From: Alitabrizicola rongguiensis | GTDB lineage: Bacteria; Pseudomonadota; Alphaproteobacteria; Rhodobacterales; Rhodobacteraceae | Length of the DNA stretch: 64,000 bases | Assembly: GCF_021491355.1 (NCBI RefSeq) | Contig: NZ_JAKENF010000003.1 | Location: 1-64,000 of the forward strand | Reading direction: 5' to 3' | Shown: positions 25,953 to 34,499 of the stretch, one piece after another | Numbering within the stretch: position 1 is the stretch's first letter | Layout of the letters: every line of letters begins with the position of its first letter | Translations under genes and position numbers: made by a program | The notes under the pieces: model-generated | Databases searched by the model: none | What the model was told of the DNA's origin: nothing | What the model saw: the letters and a program-made list of their open reading frames with translations, nothing else

Positions 25953-27710
25953 ATGACTAAGTCTGAAAATAACCAGAAGGCCGATGGCGGGCAATACATT
26001 GCGACGTTGCGCGATCTCTACGACGCACTGGGCAAGGTGGGCCTGCCGTCATCGCAAAGGGCGGAGCTTCGGTCCGCAATACGACGTCTCGACCATCTTG
26101 TCGGTCACGGGTTGATGGATCTCCCGGCCGACCTTCCACTGCTGATGGCACGGCTCAACCAGGTTACACCTGCAACGGCGGGCATGACGCCGGGGTCTCT
26201 TGCTAACTTGCGGTCGCGCGTGCGGCGGGCATTTCGCTGCTTCAACGACCGGGTGTTTTCGGTCCGCCGCATTGCACCTTCGTCCGAGTGGCGCTTGTTG
26301 CTCGACACAGTCGGACCGAAGCTCCGCCTCGGGCTCACGCGCTTCGCCCGGTTCGCCACTCTCAAGCAGTGCCAACCTGTCAACGTTGACGACACGCTTG
26401 CAGACCAGTTCCAAGACTATCTGGCCGAGGCCGGCTTGGTGACCAAACCCCGAGCAATGTTGCTCGACCTGGTCCGCAACTGGAACCGGGTCGCCACGAA
26501 GTTTCCGTGCCTCGGCCTTCGCGAACTCTCCGCTCCCGCCGGAAAGAGAAAACCCTACTGGGCTGCGCAATCGCTTTGGCCGGAGCAGCTGGTCAAGGAC
26601 ATCGACGCATTCCTTGTCTATCTGGCCGAGCCACCGATCTTCGCGAAAGCCAAGCAACCAGCACTGTCGGCATCGACAGTGGCTCAGTATCGCGTAAGCC
26701 TGACGACAGTTCTTTCAGCCCGGGTTGCACAAGGTGCGCCTATCGCGTCCTTCACTTCACTGAAGGCGCTGGCCACTGCAGAGAACACGCGTCGCGCGCT
26801 CGAGTTCCTACATGAGCGGCGGGGCAACCGGGTCACGCGGGACTTCTCGACCATCGCCGCTCGGTGCCAGAAGGCCGCCGACTGGTGTGGTGCAACCACG
26901 TCGGAGCTGGCTGCTTTCGATGCGCTGCTTGGCAGCATCACCATGCATACCGAGGAGCTACCGACGATGACTCCCAAGAACGCCAGGCTCCTGGACCGAC
27001 TTGATGAGCAAAGGTTCCGCGATCTCCTTGTCACGCTGCCATTGCGGCTCATGGCAAAGGCGAGATCCAACAAGAGTGCTCGATTGGCACTGTGCGACGC
27101 ACGCTGCGCCGTTGTGATCGAGCTCCTTTTGACCTGCAGCATGCGGCGCGGCAACCTTGCAACCCTGAAACTCGATGAGAATATCAAGCGCATCCGAAAC
27201 CAGAATGGAGATGTCTGGGTAATCGAGTTCGGGAGCCACCACGTCAAGAACAAGATTGACCTGCGATATGAGCTTCCACCCGAAAGTGGTGATCTCCTCA
27301 AGGAATATCTGCGGGACTGGCGCCCATTGATCACGTCGACACCAAATTCGTGGCTCTTCCCGAATTCTGCCGGAGGGCCAATGGATATGAAGCTGATCTC
27401 AAGCTCCATTGCCACAAAGGCAAAGGCGGAATTGGGAGTGCCGATCACTGCACATCAATTTCGCCATTTGGCGGCCTCAATGTTCGTCATGGAGAACCCG
27501 GAAAAGATCGGCGTTGCCTCGGATCACTTGGGCCACAAATCGGTCGACACGACGCGTCGATTTTATGTCCGCAACCAACAGCGGAATGCGACGCGCTTGT
27601 ATCAGGAAAAACTCGGCCTTGATCGCAAAAGGGCACTCGAGCGGAGTCCCACCAAATCCCTGCGTCGAAAACTGAAACGCAGGGCACCCGATGATGGAGA
27701 CCTGCTGTGA
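25953..27710 (+). CDS. Tyrosine recombinase 1 (large phage-integrase family protein)
   Basis: 585 residues, long for the family. The C-terminal catalytic domain starts near residue 340. The active residues are readable: Arg398/399 in CSMRRGNLATL, Lys432 in HHVKNKID, His501 and Arg504 in HQFRHLAAS, His528 in LGHKSVDTT and Tyr538 in RRFYV. The N-terminal about 330 residues are helical and include a core-binding-like part (about 205-320). The stop overlaps the next recombinase start (ATGA), so the two proteins are made together. All catalytic residues are present, so it is likely active. Confidence 0.88.
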   Translation: MTKSENNQKADGGQYIATLRDLYDALGKVGLPSSQRAELRSAIRRLDHLVGHGLMDLPADLPLLMARLNQVTPATAGMTPGSLANLRSRVRRAFRCFNDRVFSVRRIAPSSEWRLLLDTVGPKLRLGLTRFARFATLKQCQPVNVDDTLADQFQDYLAEAGLVTKPRAMLLDLVRNWNRVATKFPCLGLRELSAPAGKRKPYWAAQSLWPEQLVKDIDAFLVYLAEPPIFAKAKQPALSASTVAQYRVSLTTVLSARVAQGAPIASFTSLKALATAENTRRALEFLHERRGNRVTRDFSTIAARCQKAADWCGATTSELAAFDALLGSITMHTEELPTMTPKNARLLDRLDEQRFRDLLVTLPLRLMAKARSNKSARLALCDARCAVVIELLLTCSMRRGNLATLKLDENIKRIRNQNGDVWVIEFGSHHVKNKIDLRYELPPESGDLLKEYLRDWRPLITSTPNSWLFPNSAGGPMDMKLISSSIATKAKAELGVPITAHQFRHLAASMFVMENPEKIGVASDHLGHKSVDTTRRFYVRNQQRNATRLYQEKLGLDRKRALERSPTKSLRRKLKRRAPDDGDLL

Positions 27711-28828
27711 ACGATGTCCTGTCGTTGAAGGTGGAAGACTGGCCGCATGATGATCGCGTCCTTTTGCAGCGGGCCTTGAGGCCCGCCGCCTTCCTGCAAC
27801 CGGCCAATCCTGCAAGCTCCTGGAGTCCCAGCAGGCGACGTATCGTCGAGCAATCGGTCGGGCAATGGCTCGCCTGGCTTCTGCGGAACGGGCTTCTCGA
27901 TCCGGACTGCGCACCGGCGGACCGGGTGACGCGCGACCGCATCGAGGCTTTTGTCGCCGAGTTGGCAGACCGGGTCGCCCCCTGGTCGGTCGCAATGATG
28001 CTCGGAGCCCTGGTTCGGGGCTTTGAGGTCATGTCGCCGGATCGGGACTTCAACTGGATCAAGCCGGCCTGTCAGAGCCTGAAAGAGCGCGCCGAACCGT
28101 CCCGGAACGCGTTTGCACATCTCGTCTCACCCGGGGAACTCTTCCAGCTGGGGCTCGACCTGATGCAGGAGGCTCGCGACCTGGAGGCGAGCCAGCACCC
28201 GTATGTCAGCACGCAGGCGCGCGACGGTCTGATGCTGGCGGTGTTGATCTCGTTTCCGGTCCGCATCAGGAACTTCACCGAGACCCGGATCGGCCAGCAC
28301 CTGCTCTCGCGCGACGGGTGCAATGTCTTGAAATACTCGGCCGAGGAGACGAAGACCGGTTCAGCTCAGGTTGGAGAGCTTCCACCCAATCTGGCGGAAT
28401 GGCTGGACTGGTATCTGTCGGTTCATCGTGAACGGCTTCTGGCCCGCGGAACCGGGCCGAAGACGGACAGGCTCTGGGTGAACAGGGACGGCGATGCCCT
28501 CGACGCGAGTGCAATCCGCGAGCAGATCAAGCGCCGAACCAAGTCGGCATTCGGGAGGCATGTCTGGCCACATCTGTTCCGAAAGGCGTCCGCCACCGGC
28601 CTTGTCGACGATGCTCCCGACTCAATCTCGCTCGCCGCGGAAGTCCTTGGCCATGCAACCATCCAGACAACCGAGCGCCACTATGTCCTCGCGCGGGGAT
28701 CGATGGCGCACAAGGAGGTCCAGTCAACGGTGCTGACCGCACGTTCCGACGCTCTTGCGCGTTTGCGTCGGAAAACCCGGTCCGCTGCTGCCAACCGTCG
28801 CGGAGATACAGGGAAGGGAGGAGATTGA
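27707..28828 (+). CDS. Tyrosine recombinase 2
   Basis: 373 residues. Catalytic residues are Arg186 in FPVRIRNFTE, Lys216 in EETKTGSA, His289 and Arg292 in PHLFRKASA, His316 in LGHATIQTT and Tyr326 in ERHYVLA. A GTGPKTDRLWVNRDG loop precedes the HxxR box. It starts inside the stop of recombinase 1. Two unlike tyrosine recombinases encoded in tandem recall Tn554 TnpA/TnpB or recombinase-in-trio elements, where the proteins act together on one site. Confidence 0.88.
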   Translation: MNDVLSLKVEDWPHDDRVLLQRALRPAAFLQPANPASSWSPSRRRIVEQSVGQWLAWLLRNGLLDPDCAPADRVTRDRIEAFVAELADRVAPWSVAMMLGALVRGFEVMSPDRDFNWIKPACQSLKERAEPSRNAFAHLVSPGELFQLGLDLMQEARDLEASQHPYVSTQARDGLMLAVLISFPVRIRNFTETRIGQHLLSRDGCNVLKYSAEETKTGSAQVGELPPNLAEWLDWYLSVHRERLLARGTGPKTDRLWVNRDGDALDASAIREQIKRRTKSAFGRHVWPHLFRKASATGLVDDAPDSISLAAEVLGHATIQTTERHYVLARGSMAHKEVQSTVLTARSDALARLRRKTRSAAANRRGDTGKGGD

Positions 28829-28997
28829 TGCAATCAATTGCACAATCAGTTCTGAATATGTGGACAATCCCGCGAACTGAGGCTCGTAGTAGAACCGTGA
28901 CGATTGCACCGCATCCCACCCCGCACCGCCTGCGCAATTCGACACTGACGCTCGGGGTAACTCGCTGTTTTGGAGATACTTTCCACCTGCTTGAACT

Positions 28998-29291
28998 GTG
29001 CAGTGGCTTCGACCTGAGACCACCCGGCGCCAAGATGTCTGGTTGCAAGCGCCCTTCACGCGTAGAAACTTGGAGATGGCGCATGATGGTGGCAGATCGA
29101 CGGCAGAGTGGCAGGAGAACCTCAGGTCTTCTGAGCAAGTCTCTGCTACCGACGCTGAAAACGACCGTGGAAATAGCTCTTACAGGATCATCTGTTCCCC
29201 GAGGAGCCTATGCCCATCTGTTCCGGACGAAGTCTCTCTTCTTCGTGCCTTCCTCGATGCTGAGATCAAGGGGCTGTTTGAAAGGGACTAG
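28998..29291 (+). CDS. Possible small acidic protein before the serine recombinase
   Basis: An open frame of 97 codons ends 3 bp before the serine recombinase start. The C-terminal part (SVPDEVSLLRAFLDAEIKGLFERD) looks protein-like, with an amphipathic helix and acidic ends. A shorter start at the Met of MAHDGGRSTAEW (29079) is possible. No family was recognised. The alternative frame at 28825-29319 looks less protein-like. The rest of the 28829-29294 gap shows nothing recognisable. Confidence 0.4.
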   Translation: MQWLRPETTRRQDVWLQAPFTRRNLEMAHDGGRSTAEWQENLRSSEQVSATDAENDRGNSSYRIICSPRSLCPSVPDEVSLLRAFLDAEIKGLFERD

Positions 29292-29294
29292 TCG

Positions 29295-31016
29295 ATGGGA
29301 GGGGCTGTCGTGGGACTGACTGCTGCCCTCTACGTTCGCGTCTCCACCTCCAAGCAGGCCGCCTCGGATCTCTCCATCCCGGATCAGATCAAGCAATGCG
29401 GTGCCTATTGCGACCGGTTGGGATGGACGGTCGTCGACATCTTCACAGAGCCGGGCGCCTCGGCTCTGGATGATGACCGACCAATGTTCCAGGACATGAT
29501 CTACAAGGCCACTCGTCCGGAGAGACCCTATGACTACGTGGTCGTCCATTCGCTGAGCCGCTTCTCGCGAGATGCGTTGCATTCCGAGCTTTATGTCCGG
29601 CAACTCCGCAAGGCAGGCGTCGAACTGGTCTCGATCACCCAGGATGTTGGCCAGGACGTCAACGGCGAGTTCATCCGCAAGGTCCTGAACATCTTTGACG
29701 AGCACCAGTCCCGAGAGAACGCCAAGCACGTGCATCGGGCCATGCTCGAGAATGCACGGCAAGGCTTCTGGAATGGGGCGCGTCCACCCTTCGGTTACGA
29801 TGTGTCCGTCAAGGAGGTGCGCGGGATCAAGGAAAAGAAGGTTCTCGTCGTCAAAGACGAGGAGGCGACCGTGGTCCAACGCATCTTCGACTTGGCCCTC
29901 GGAGCGCTGGGTCGACCGCTCGGCGTCAAGGCAATCGCCTCCCACCTTAACGACAGGGCAATCACGCGACGGGGTCAGCGGTTCTCGACCGGAAGCATCC
30001 ACGAGATACTGACCTCGACCACCTATGTTGGCCGCCACTACTTCAACCGGAAGGACAGCCGCTCAGGCCGGGCCCGTCCACCGTCGCAATGGGTGGAGTT
30101 TGCCGTGCCCGCAATAATCGAGGAGACGCCATTCAATGCAGTCCAGGGACTTCTCCGCAGCCGCAACCCAAAGAATACGCCTCCCCGCGTGGTCAATGGT
30201 CCAACACTGCTGGCCGGCGTGGCCCGATGTGGATACTGCGGGTCGGCCCTGATCCAGAACACAGGCAAGGGCGGAGCCTATCGTTACTACTGCTGCTCTC
30301 GGAAACTGAAGGAAGGGCGTCATTCATGTCGCGGCATCCGCCTCCCGATGGACAGGTTGGACGGCATCGTGATCGGACAGGTCATCGAGCAGGTTCTCGA
30401 TCCCGACCGCCTGAAAAAGGTGCTCGAGCAGTATCTCCTCGCAGCAGTTGATCGCGCAGATCGCAACCGCGACCGGATCGACTTGCTCCGCCAGAAGCAC
30501 CGCGATGTCCAGACATCCCTCGCAAGACTTCTGACGCTGGTTGAGCAGGGAGTGATGGAGGCCGAAGACCCCAGTCTTCGTGAACGACTGTCCGGGCTGA
30601 AGCTCCAACGCGACGAGCTGGCCGTGGACATCGCGGATCTCCAGAAGCGCCTCGCATCCAACGAACCGGAGATCACGCCTGAACGCATCGAGCGGTTCGC
30701 GCACCTGCTGCGAGAGCAGTTGCTGCACGGCACACCCGAGTTCCGACAGGCCTACGCTCGATTGGTCATGTCTGAGGTCAGCGTGACCGAGAAAGAGATC
30801 CAGATCAGAGGCTCAAGGGACATCCTGGCAAAAGCCGTGTCGCAACAGCCGGGAGACTCTCCTCCGGCAGTTCTCACTTTTGTTCGGGAATGGCGGTGCT
30901 GTCAGACTAATGCGAACTGGTCTCCGTTTGCCCTACCCAAGCCGCCCTCAGCCGACAAGAAGTCCACGCCACTCTGCGAGAGCGGCGGCGCGGGCGGCCT
31001 TGTAGTGATCGCGTGA
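29295..31016 (+). CDS. Large serine recombinase, C-terminus replaced by IS6 sequence
   Basis: 573 codons. The N-terminal resolvase domain has AALYVRVSTSKQAA with the catalytic Ser17 and VVVHSLSRFSRDAL. A recombinase domain follows (about 160-280). A zinc ribbon reads ARCGYCGS and then YCCSRKL with a further Cys, and a coiled coil spans about 380-460. Members of this family usually end just after a FVREWR motif. Here FVREWR is followed directly by the IS6 tip, so about 40 C-terminal residues are read from IS6 DNA. The catalytic parts are intact and activity may survive. Confidence 0.87.
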   Translation: MGGAVVGLTAALYVRVSTSKQAASDLSIPDQIKQCGAYCDRLGWTVVDIFTEPGASALDDDRPMFQDMIYKATRPERPYDYVVVHSLSRFSRDALHSELYVRQLRKAGVELVSITQDVGQDVNGEFIRKVLNIFDEHQSRENAKHVHRAMLENARQGFWNGARPPFGYDVSVKEVRGIKEKKVLVVKDEEATVVQRIFDLALGALGRPLGVKAIASHLNDRAITRRGQRFSTGSIHEILTSTTYVGRHYFNRKDSRSGRARPPSQWVEFAVPAIIEETPFNAVQGLLRSRNPKNTPPRVVNGPTLLAGVARCGYCGSALIQNTGKGGAYRYYCCSRKLKEGRHSCRGIRLPMDRLDGIVIGQVIEQVLDPDRLKKVLEQYLLAAVDRADRNRDRIDLLRQKHRDVQTSLARLLTLVEQGVMEAEDPSLRERLSGLKLQRDELAVDIADLQKRLASNEPEITPERIERFAHLLREQLLHGTPEFRQAYARLVMSEVSVTEKEIQIRGSRDILAKAVSQQPGDSPPAVLTFVREWRCCQTNANWSPFALPKPPSADKKSTPLCESGGAGGLVVIA

Positions 31017-31712
31017 AGAGAGTGTTCGCTCCTGGTTGAAGTGGTTGCAAACCGAGGCATGGACCGAGGCGAACTTCTGCAGACTTCGCATGCGCCGGAA
31101 CCTTTGCATCGCCCGCTCCCGTCGTCGGAAGGGAAGGTGGGAGTTCTCTGCCCTGTTGTTGGCCCAGCGGCCGACCTCACGATCGTCACCTCGACCAAGG
31201 TCCTTCAGTGCCGCTCCGTAAGAGCGCAGACGGTCACTGACGAGTTCGTTTGGTCGGCCGTGCCGCTTCATCGCCCTCTTCAGGAAACTCAGCGCGGCTC
31301 TGCGATCGCGTGATTTTGTGACGTAACTCTCCAGCACCTCGCCCTCATGGTCGACGGCGCGCCAGAGATAGTGCGTCTCGCCGTTGATCTTCACGAACAT
31401 CTCGTCGAGGTGCCAGCGCCACTGGCGGCAGGGCCGCATGCGATCGACACGCCTTCTCCGCACTTCGGCGGCAAACAACGGTCCGAACCTGTTCCACCAG
31501 AAGCGCACGGTCTCGTGGCTGATGTCGATGCCACGCTCATGCAGCAGATCCTCGACGTTGCGCAGGGACAGTGGGAAGCGGACGTATAGCATCACGGCCA
31601 GACGGATGATCTCAGGGCTGGTCTTGAAGTAGCGGAAGGGAGATGGCTTGGGCATGGCCAGACGCTAGTCCGCACTCATCCCTGCCTCAAGCAAGGTTCT
31701 TCTGACAGCGCC
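30895..31712 (-). mobile_element. IS6-family insertion sequence
   Basis: 818 bp with tips GGTGCTGTCAGA at 30895-30906 and its counterpart TCTGACAGCGCC at 31701-31712, and one full transposase gene on the minus strand. No 8-bp target duplication is visible: the left flank is GGAATGGC and the right flank AGCCAGGT. That is what replicative IS6 rearrangement or adjacent deletion leaves behind. Confidence 0.82.
30948..31655 (-). CDS. IS6-family transposase
   Basis: 235 residues, full length. An N-terminal HTH region (SLRNVEDLLHERGIDISHET) precedes the DDE domain. Acidic residues are in WHLDEMFVKING, LVSDRLRSYG and NNRAENSHLPF. The Trp-containing C-terminus ends AEWRGLLVG. The same C-terminal pattern recurs as a remnant at 36227-36360. 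Confidence 0.92.
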   Translation of the reverse strand: MPKPSPFRYFKTSPEIIRLAVMLYVRFPLSLRNVEDLLHERGIDISHETVRFWWNRFGPLFAAEVRRRRVDRMRPCRQWRWHLDEMFVKINGETHYLWRAVDHEGEVLESYVTKSRDRRAALSFLKRAMKRHGRPNELVSDRLRSYGAALKDLGRGDDREVGRWANNRAENSHLPFRRRERAMQRFRRMRSLQKFASVHASVCNHFNQERTLSSRDHYKAARAAALAEWRGLLVG

Positions 31713-31735
31713 AGCCAGGTTCCTCTGACAGGGCC
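31713..31735. repeat. Second IS6-like tip next to the IS6 right end
   Basis: Reading the minus strand, CCTGTCAGAGGAACCTGG lies just outside the IS6 tip region CTGTCAGAAGAACCTTG. This gives two near-identical CTGTCAGARGAACCT units in tandem. It looks like the end of a second, related IS6 copy collapsed against the first. Confidence 0.45.
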
Positions 31736-31910
31736 CTGGCTGGAGGTCGACGCAGGTGACGTCCGGCGATGACCTCAGAATCTTGTCATTTCGCGCCATA
31801 ATCTGCAGACTCATGCAGACCAAGGAATGTTTGGCCTTGCGCAGATACTTCCAAGCGTGACTCCTCCGAGCAGGAAATAACAGAGGCCCAAGGGCTTCAG
31901 GAGGATATCA

Positions 31911-33620
31911 ATGAACGTCGAGACATCCAAGGGGACCACGGTCGCCCAGTCCTACATGGCGGCGCTCAAGGCCTGCGGCATCCGCCACGTATTCTCCAAC
32001 GGCGGCACCGATTTCGCGCCGATCATCGAGGGCATCCTGCAGAACCGGCAGGACGGCGGCGACATGCCCGAATTCGTCACCGTGCCGCACGAGCACGTCG
32101 CCGTCGCCATGGCGCAGGGCTATTACCAGGTGAGCGGCAAAATGGCGGGTGCCATGGTGCACGTCAACGTGGGCACCGCGAACACGATCTGCGCGGTCAT
32201 GAACGCCGCGCGTAACAATACGCCGATGTTTCTGGCCTCCGGCCGCTCACCGAGCACCGAGACCGGCGACGCAGGGTCCCGCGACTTCTGGATCCATTGG
32301 GCTCAGGAGAATTTCGACCAGGCCGCCATGGTGCGTGAACACGTGAAGTGGGAATACGAGTTGCGCCACGGCCAGCCGATCAACACGGTCGTCGCCCGCG
32401 CCATCGACATCGCCATGAGTGAGCCCAAAGGTCCGGTCTACCTTCAGCTGCCGCGCGAATTGCTGGGCAGTCCCTCAACCAACCCCGGCCCCCTTCCGCG
32501 CGGGCGCGACTTCGGCACCGTCCCGGCGGTCGCTGACATCCATGCGATCGAGCGCGCCGCCGACATGATCGCGGCGGCGGAGAACCCGATCATCATCATG
32601 ACCACCCCGGCGAACGCCGCGACGTTCAAGGCGCTCGGGGCTTTGGCGGAGGCCCACGCAATCGCGGTGCACACCGGCCCGCACGCCGCGCTTTCCTCGT
32701 CGAACCCGATGAACCTGGGTCGGGTGAACGGCCCCGCGCTCAAGGCCGCCGACCTCATCCTCGTGCTGAACTCGCCGGTTCCGTGGGTGCCTAAACAGAT
32801 GCAGCCCAACAAGGATGCCCGGCTTATCCACATCGCCCCGGACCCGCTTTTCGCCACCTATCCCTTCCGCGGCTTCGAGATGGACCTCGCCATCGCCGGC
32901 GATCCGGCAGCGTCGCTCACGATTCTGGGTGACATGCTCAACATAAAGCTGAAGGGCAGGGAGGCGGCCACCGACCGCCGCCGCAAGCTCAACGGCGAAA
33001 AGCGCCAGGCGCTGCTCGATAGCCGCAGGGCCGCCATTGAGGCCGCGTCCACCCAGCGCCCGATCAGCTATGTCTGGGCCGCCCATTGCGTGAACGAGGT
33101 CAAGGGCGCCAACACCACGATCGCCGAGGAGATTGGCGTGCCCTTTGACTTCCTCGACATAGAGGACGATCGCGAGTTCATGGCAACGTCCTTGGGGTCG
33201 GGGTCGCTCGGCATGGGGCTTGGCATGGGGCTGGGCGCCAAGTTCGCCGCCCCGGACCGCACGGTGATCACGACCGTGGGCGACGGCGGTTACATGTTCG
33301 GCTGCCCGACTGCGGCCCATTTCGTCAGCCAGGCGGAAAAACTGCCCGTCCTCACCATGATCATGAACAATCACGAGTGGCACGCCGTGCGCGACGCTGT
33401 CGTGTCCATGTACCCGGACGGTCTCGCAGCCAAGGCCAACAGCCTGCCGATCGTCGACCTTGCGCCCTCGCCCGACTACCACAAGATTGCAGAGGCCTTC
33501 GGCGGCTACGGCGAGAAGGTGGACGACCCAGCCAAGCTCAAGGGGGCCATCGGCCGCGCCCTCGAACAGGTCGCGCAGGGACGGCAGGCGACTCTGAATG
33601 TCGTGTGCCAGAGGCGGTAG
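31911..33620 (+). CDS. Thiamine-diphosphate-dependent enzyme (acetolactate synthase/benzoylformate decarboxylase superfamily)
   Basis: 569 residues. The N-terminal PYR domain has VTVPHEHVAVAMAQGYYQ with the catalytic Glu61. A central domain follows, and the C-terminal ThDP motif runs from VGDGGYMFG to MIMNNHEWHA (GDG...NN). Length fits the family. No FAD or regulatory subunit gene is nearby, so a decarboxylase or carboligase acting on a 2-oxo acid is more likely than acetolactate synthase. An AGGAGG ribosome site lies about 6 bases before the ATG. It is the main intact cargo gene between the two IS6 pieces. Confidence 0.85.
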   Translation: MNVETSKGTTVAQSYMAALKACGIRHVFSNGGTDFAPIIEGILQNRQDGGDMPEFVTVPHEHVAVAMAQGYYQVSGKMAGAMVHVNVGTANTICAVMNAARNNTPMFLASGRSPSTETGDAGSRDFWIHWAQENFDQAAMVREHVKWEYELRHGQPINTVVARAIDIAMSEPKGPVYLQLPRELLGSPSTNPGPLPRGRDFGTVPAVADIHAIERAADMIAAAENPIIIMTTPANAATFKALGALAEAHAIAVHTGPHAALSSSNPMNLGRVNGPALKAADLILVLNSPVPWVPKQMQPNKDARLIHIAPDPLFATYPFRGFEMDLAIAGDPAASLTILGDMLNIKLKGREAATDRRRKLNGEKRQALLDSRRAAIEAASTQRPISYVWAAHCVNEVKGANTTIAEEIGVPFDFLDIEDDREFMATSLGSGSLGMGLGMGLGAKFAAPDRTVITTVGDGGYMFGCPTAAHFVSQAEKLPVLTMIMNNHEWHAVRDAVVSMYPDGLAAKANSLPIVDLAPSPDYHKIAEAFGGYGEKVDDPAKLKGAIGRALEQVAQGRQATLNVVCQRR

Positions 33621-33726
33621 GGCTGACTGGCGGCAATGCTTCGGCAAAGTAACGAGTCGCAACGGACCCCGGCTGGCTCCTTTTCGGGCAGTCGGGCGCC
33701 GTTGCCGGCGCGTTGTGCGAGTATTG

Positions 33727-34435
33727 TGTCAATAGGCACGCAAAACTGCCCCCCTATCGGCCTCCAAAATTGACCCCTCTTACGACGTCAAGATCAGGGC
33801 CTGAGCCGACGGAACTGATCAAAGAGTGGAGGCGGGTCAGGCCCTGATCGGGGTCAGGCGCGGTTTTTGAAGCGCCAGGATTCGTTGCCGGTTTCGACGA
33901 TCTCGCTGTGATGGGTCAGGCGGTCGAGGAGCGCCGTGGTCATCTTGGCGTCGCCGAAGACGGTCGGCCATTCGCCGAGGGCGAGGTTCGTGGTGACTAT
34001 GATTGAGGTGCGTTCGTGGAGGCGGCTGATAAGGTGGAAGAGCAGCTGTCCGCCTGACTGCGCGAAGGGCAGATAGCCGAGTTCATCGAGGATGACGAAG
34101 TCGAGGCGGGTCATGTAATCGGCCATCCGCCCCTGCTTGCCGCCACGGGTCTCGGTCTCGAGCCGGTTCACCAGATCGACGACGTTGTAGAAGCGACCGC
34201 GAGTGCCATTGCGGATGAGCGCACGGGCGATGGCGATGGCGATGGCGAGGTGGGTCTTGCCGTTGCCGGTGCCGCCGACGAGGACCACGTTGCGCTGGTC
34301 GGCGACGAAGCTGCCATTGGCCAGTTCCCGAACCAGCCCCTCGTTGATCGGCGTGTCGGTGAAGTCGAACTCTTCGATGTCCTTGGCCAGCGGCAGCTTG
34401 GCGACGGTCATCTGGTAGCGGATGGATCTGGCCAA
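33727..34435 (-). mobile_element. Remnant of a second IS21-family element
   Basis: A TGTCAATAGGCACGC tip at 33727 is followed by sub-terminal repeats (AAAACTGCCCCCC and AAAATTGACCCC) and the 3' part of an istB-type gene. istA and the other end are missing. The remnant abuts the truncated mscS gene near 34435-34500. Confidence 0.75.
33854..34435 (-). pseudogene. istB fragment of the second IS21
   Basis: The frame carries [20 protein letters not shown], a Walker [14 protein letters not shown], Walker [13 protein letters not shown], and the C-terminus [16 protein letters not shown]. These are the sequences of a different IS21 subgroup from the element at 1910-4425. The open frame runs on to 34576 only by reading through mscS-side DNA, so its first about 45 codons are not IstB. 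The N-terminal about 60-80 residues of IstB are lost. Confidence 0.8.
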
Positions 34436-34499
34436 GGGGCGGCCGACGCGTAGATCAGTCGGTCCGACGCCCCGAGTTCCTCGACAGATTCTGTGTCGG

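Noticed and set aside
32475-33662. 395-codon open frame on the minus strand
   Set aside because: It is a mirror of the ThDP enzyme gene. The plus-strand protein has a complete domain set and ribosome site.
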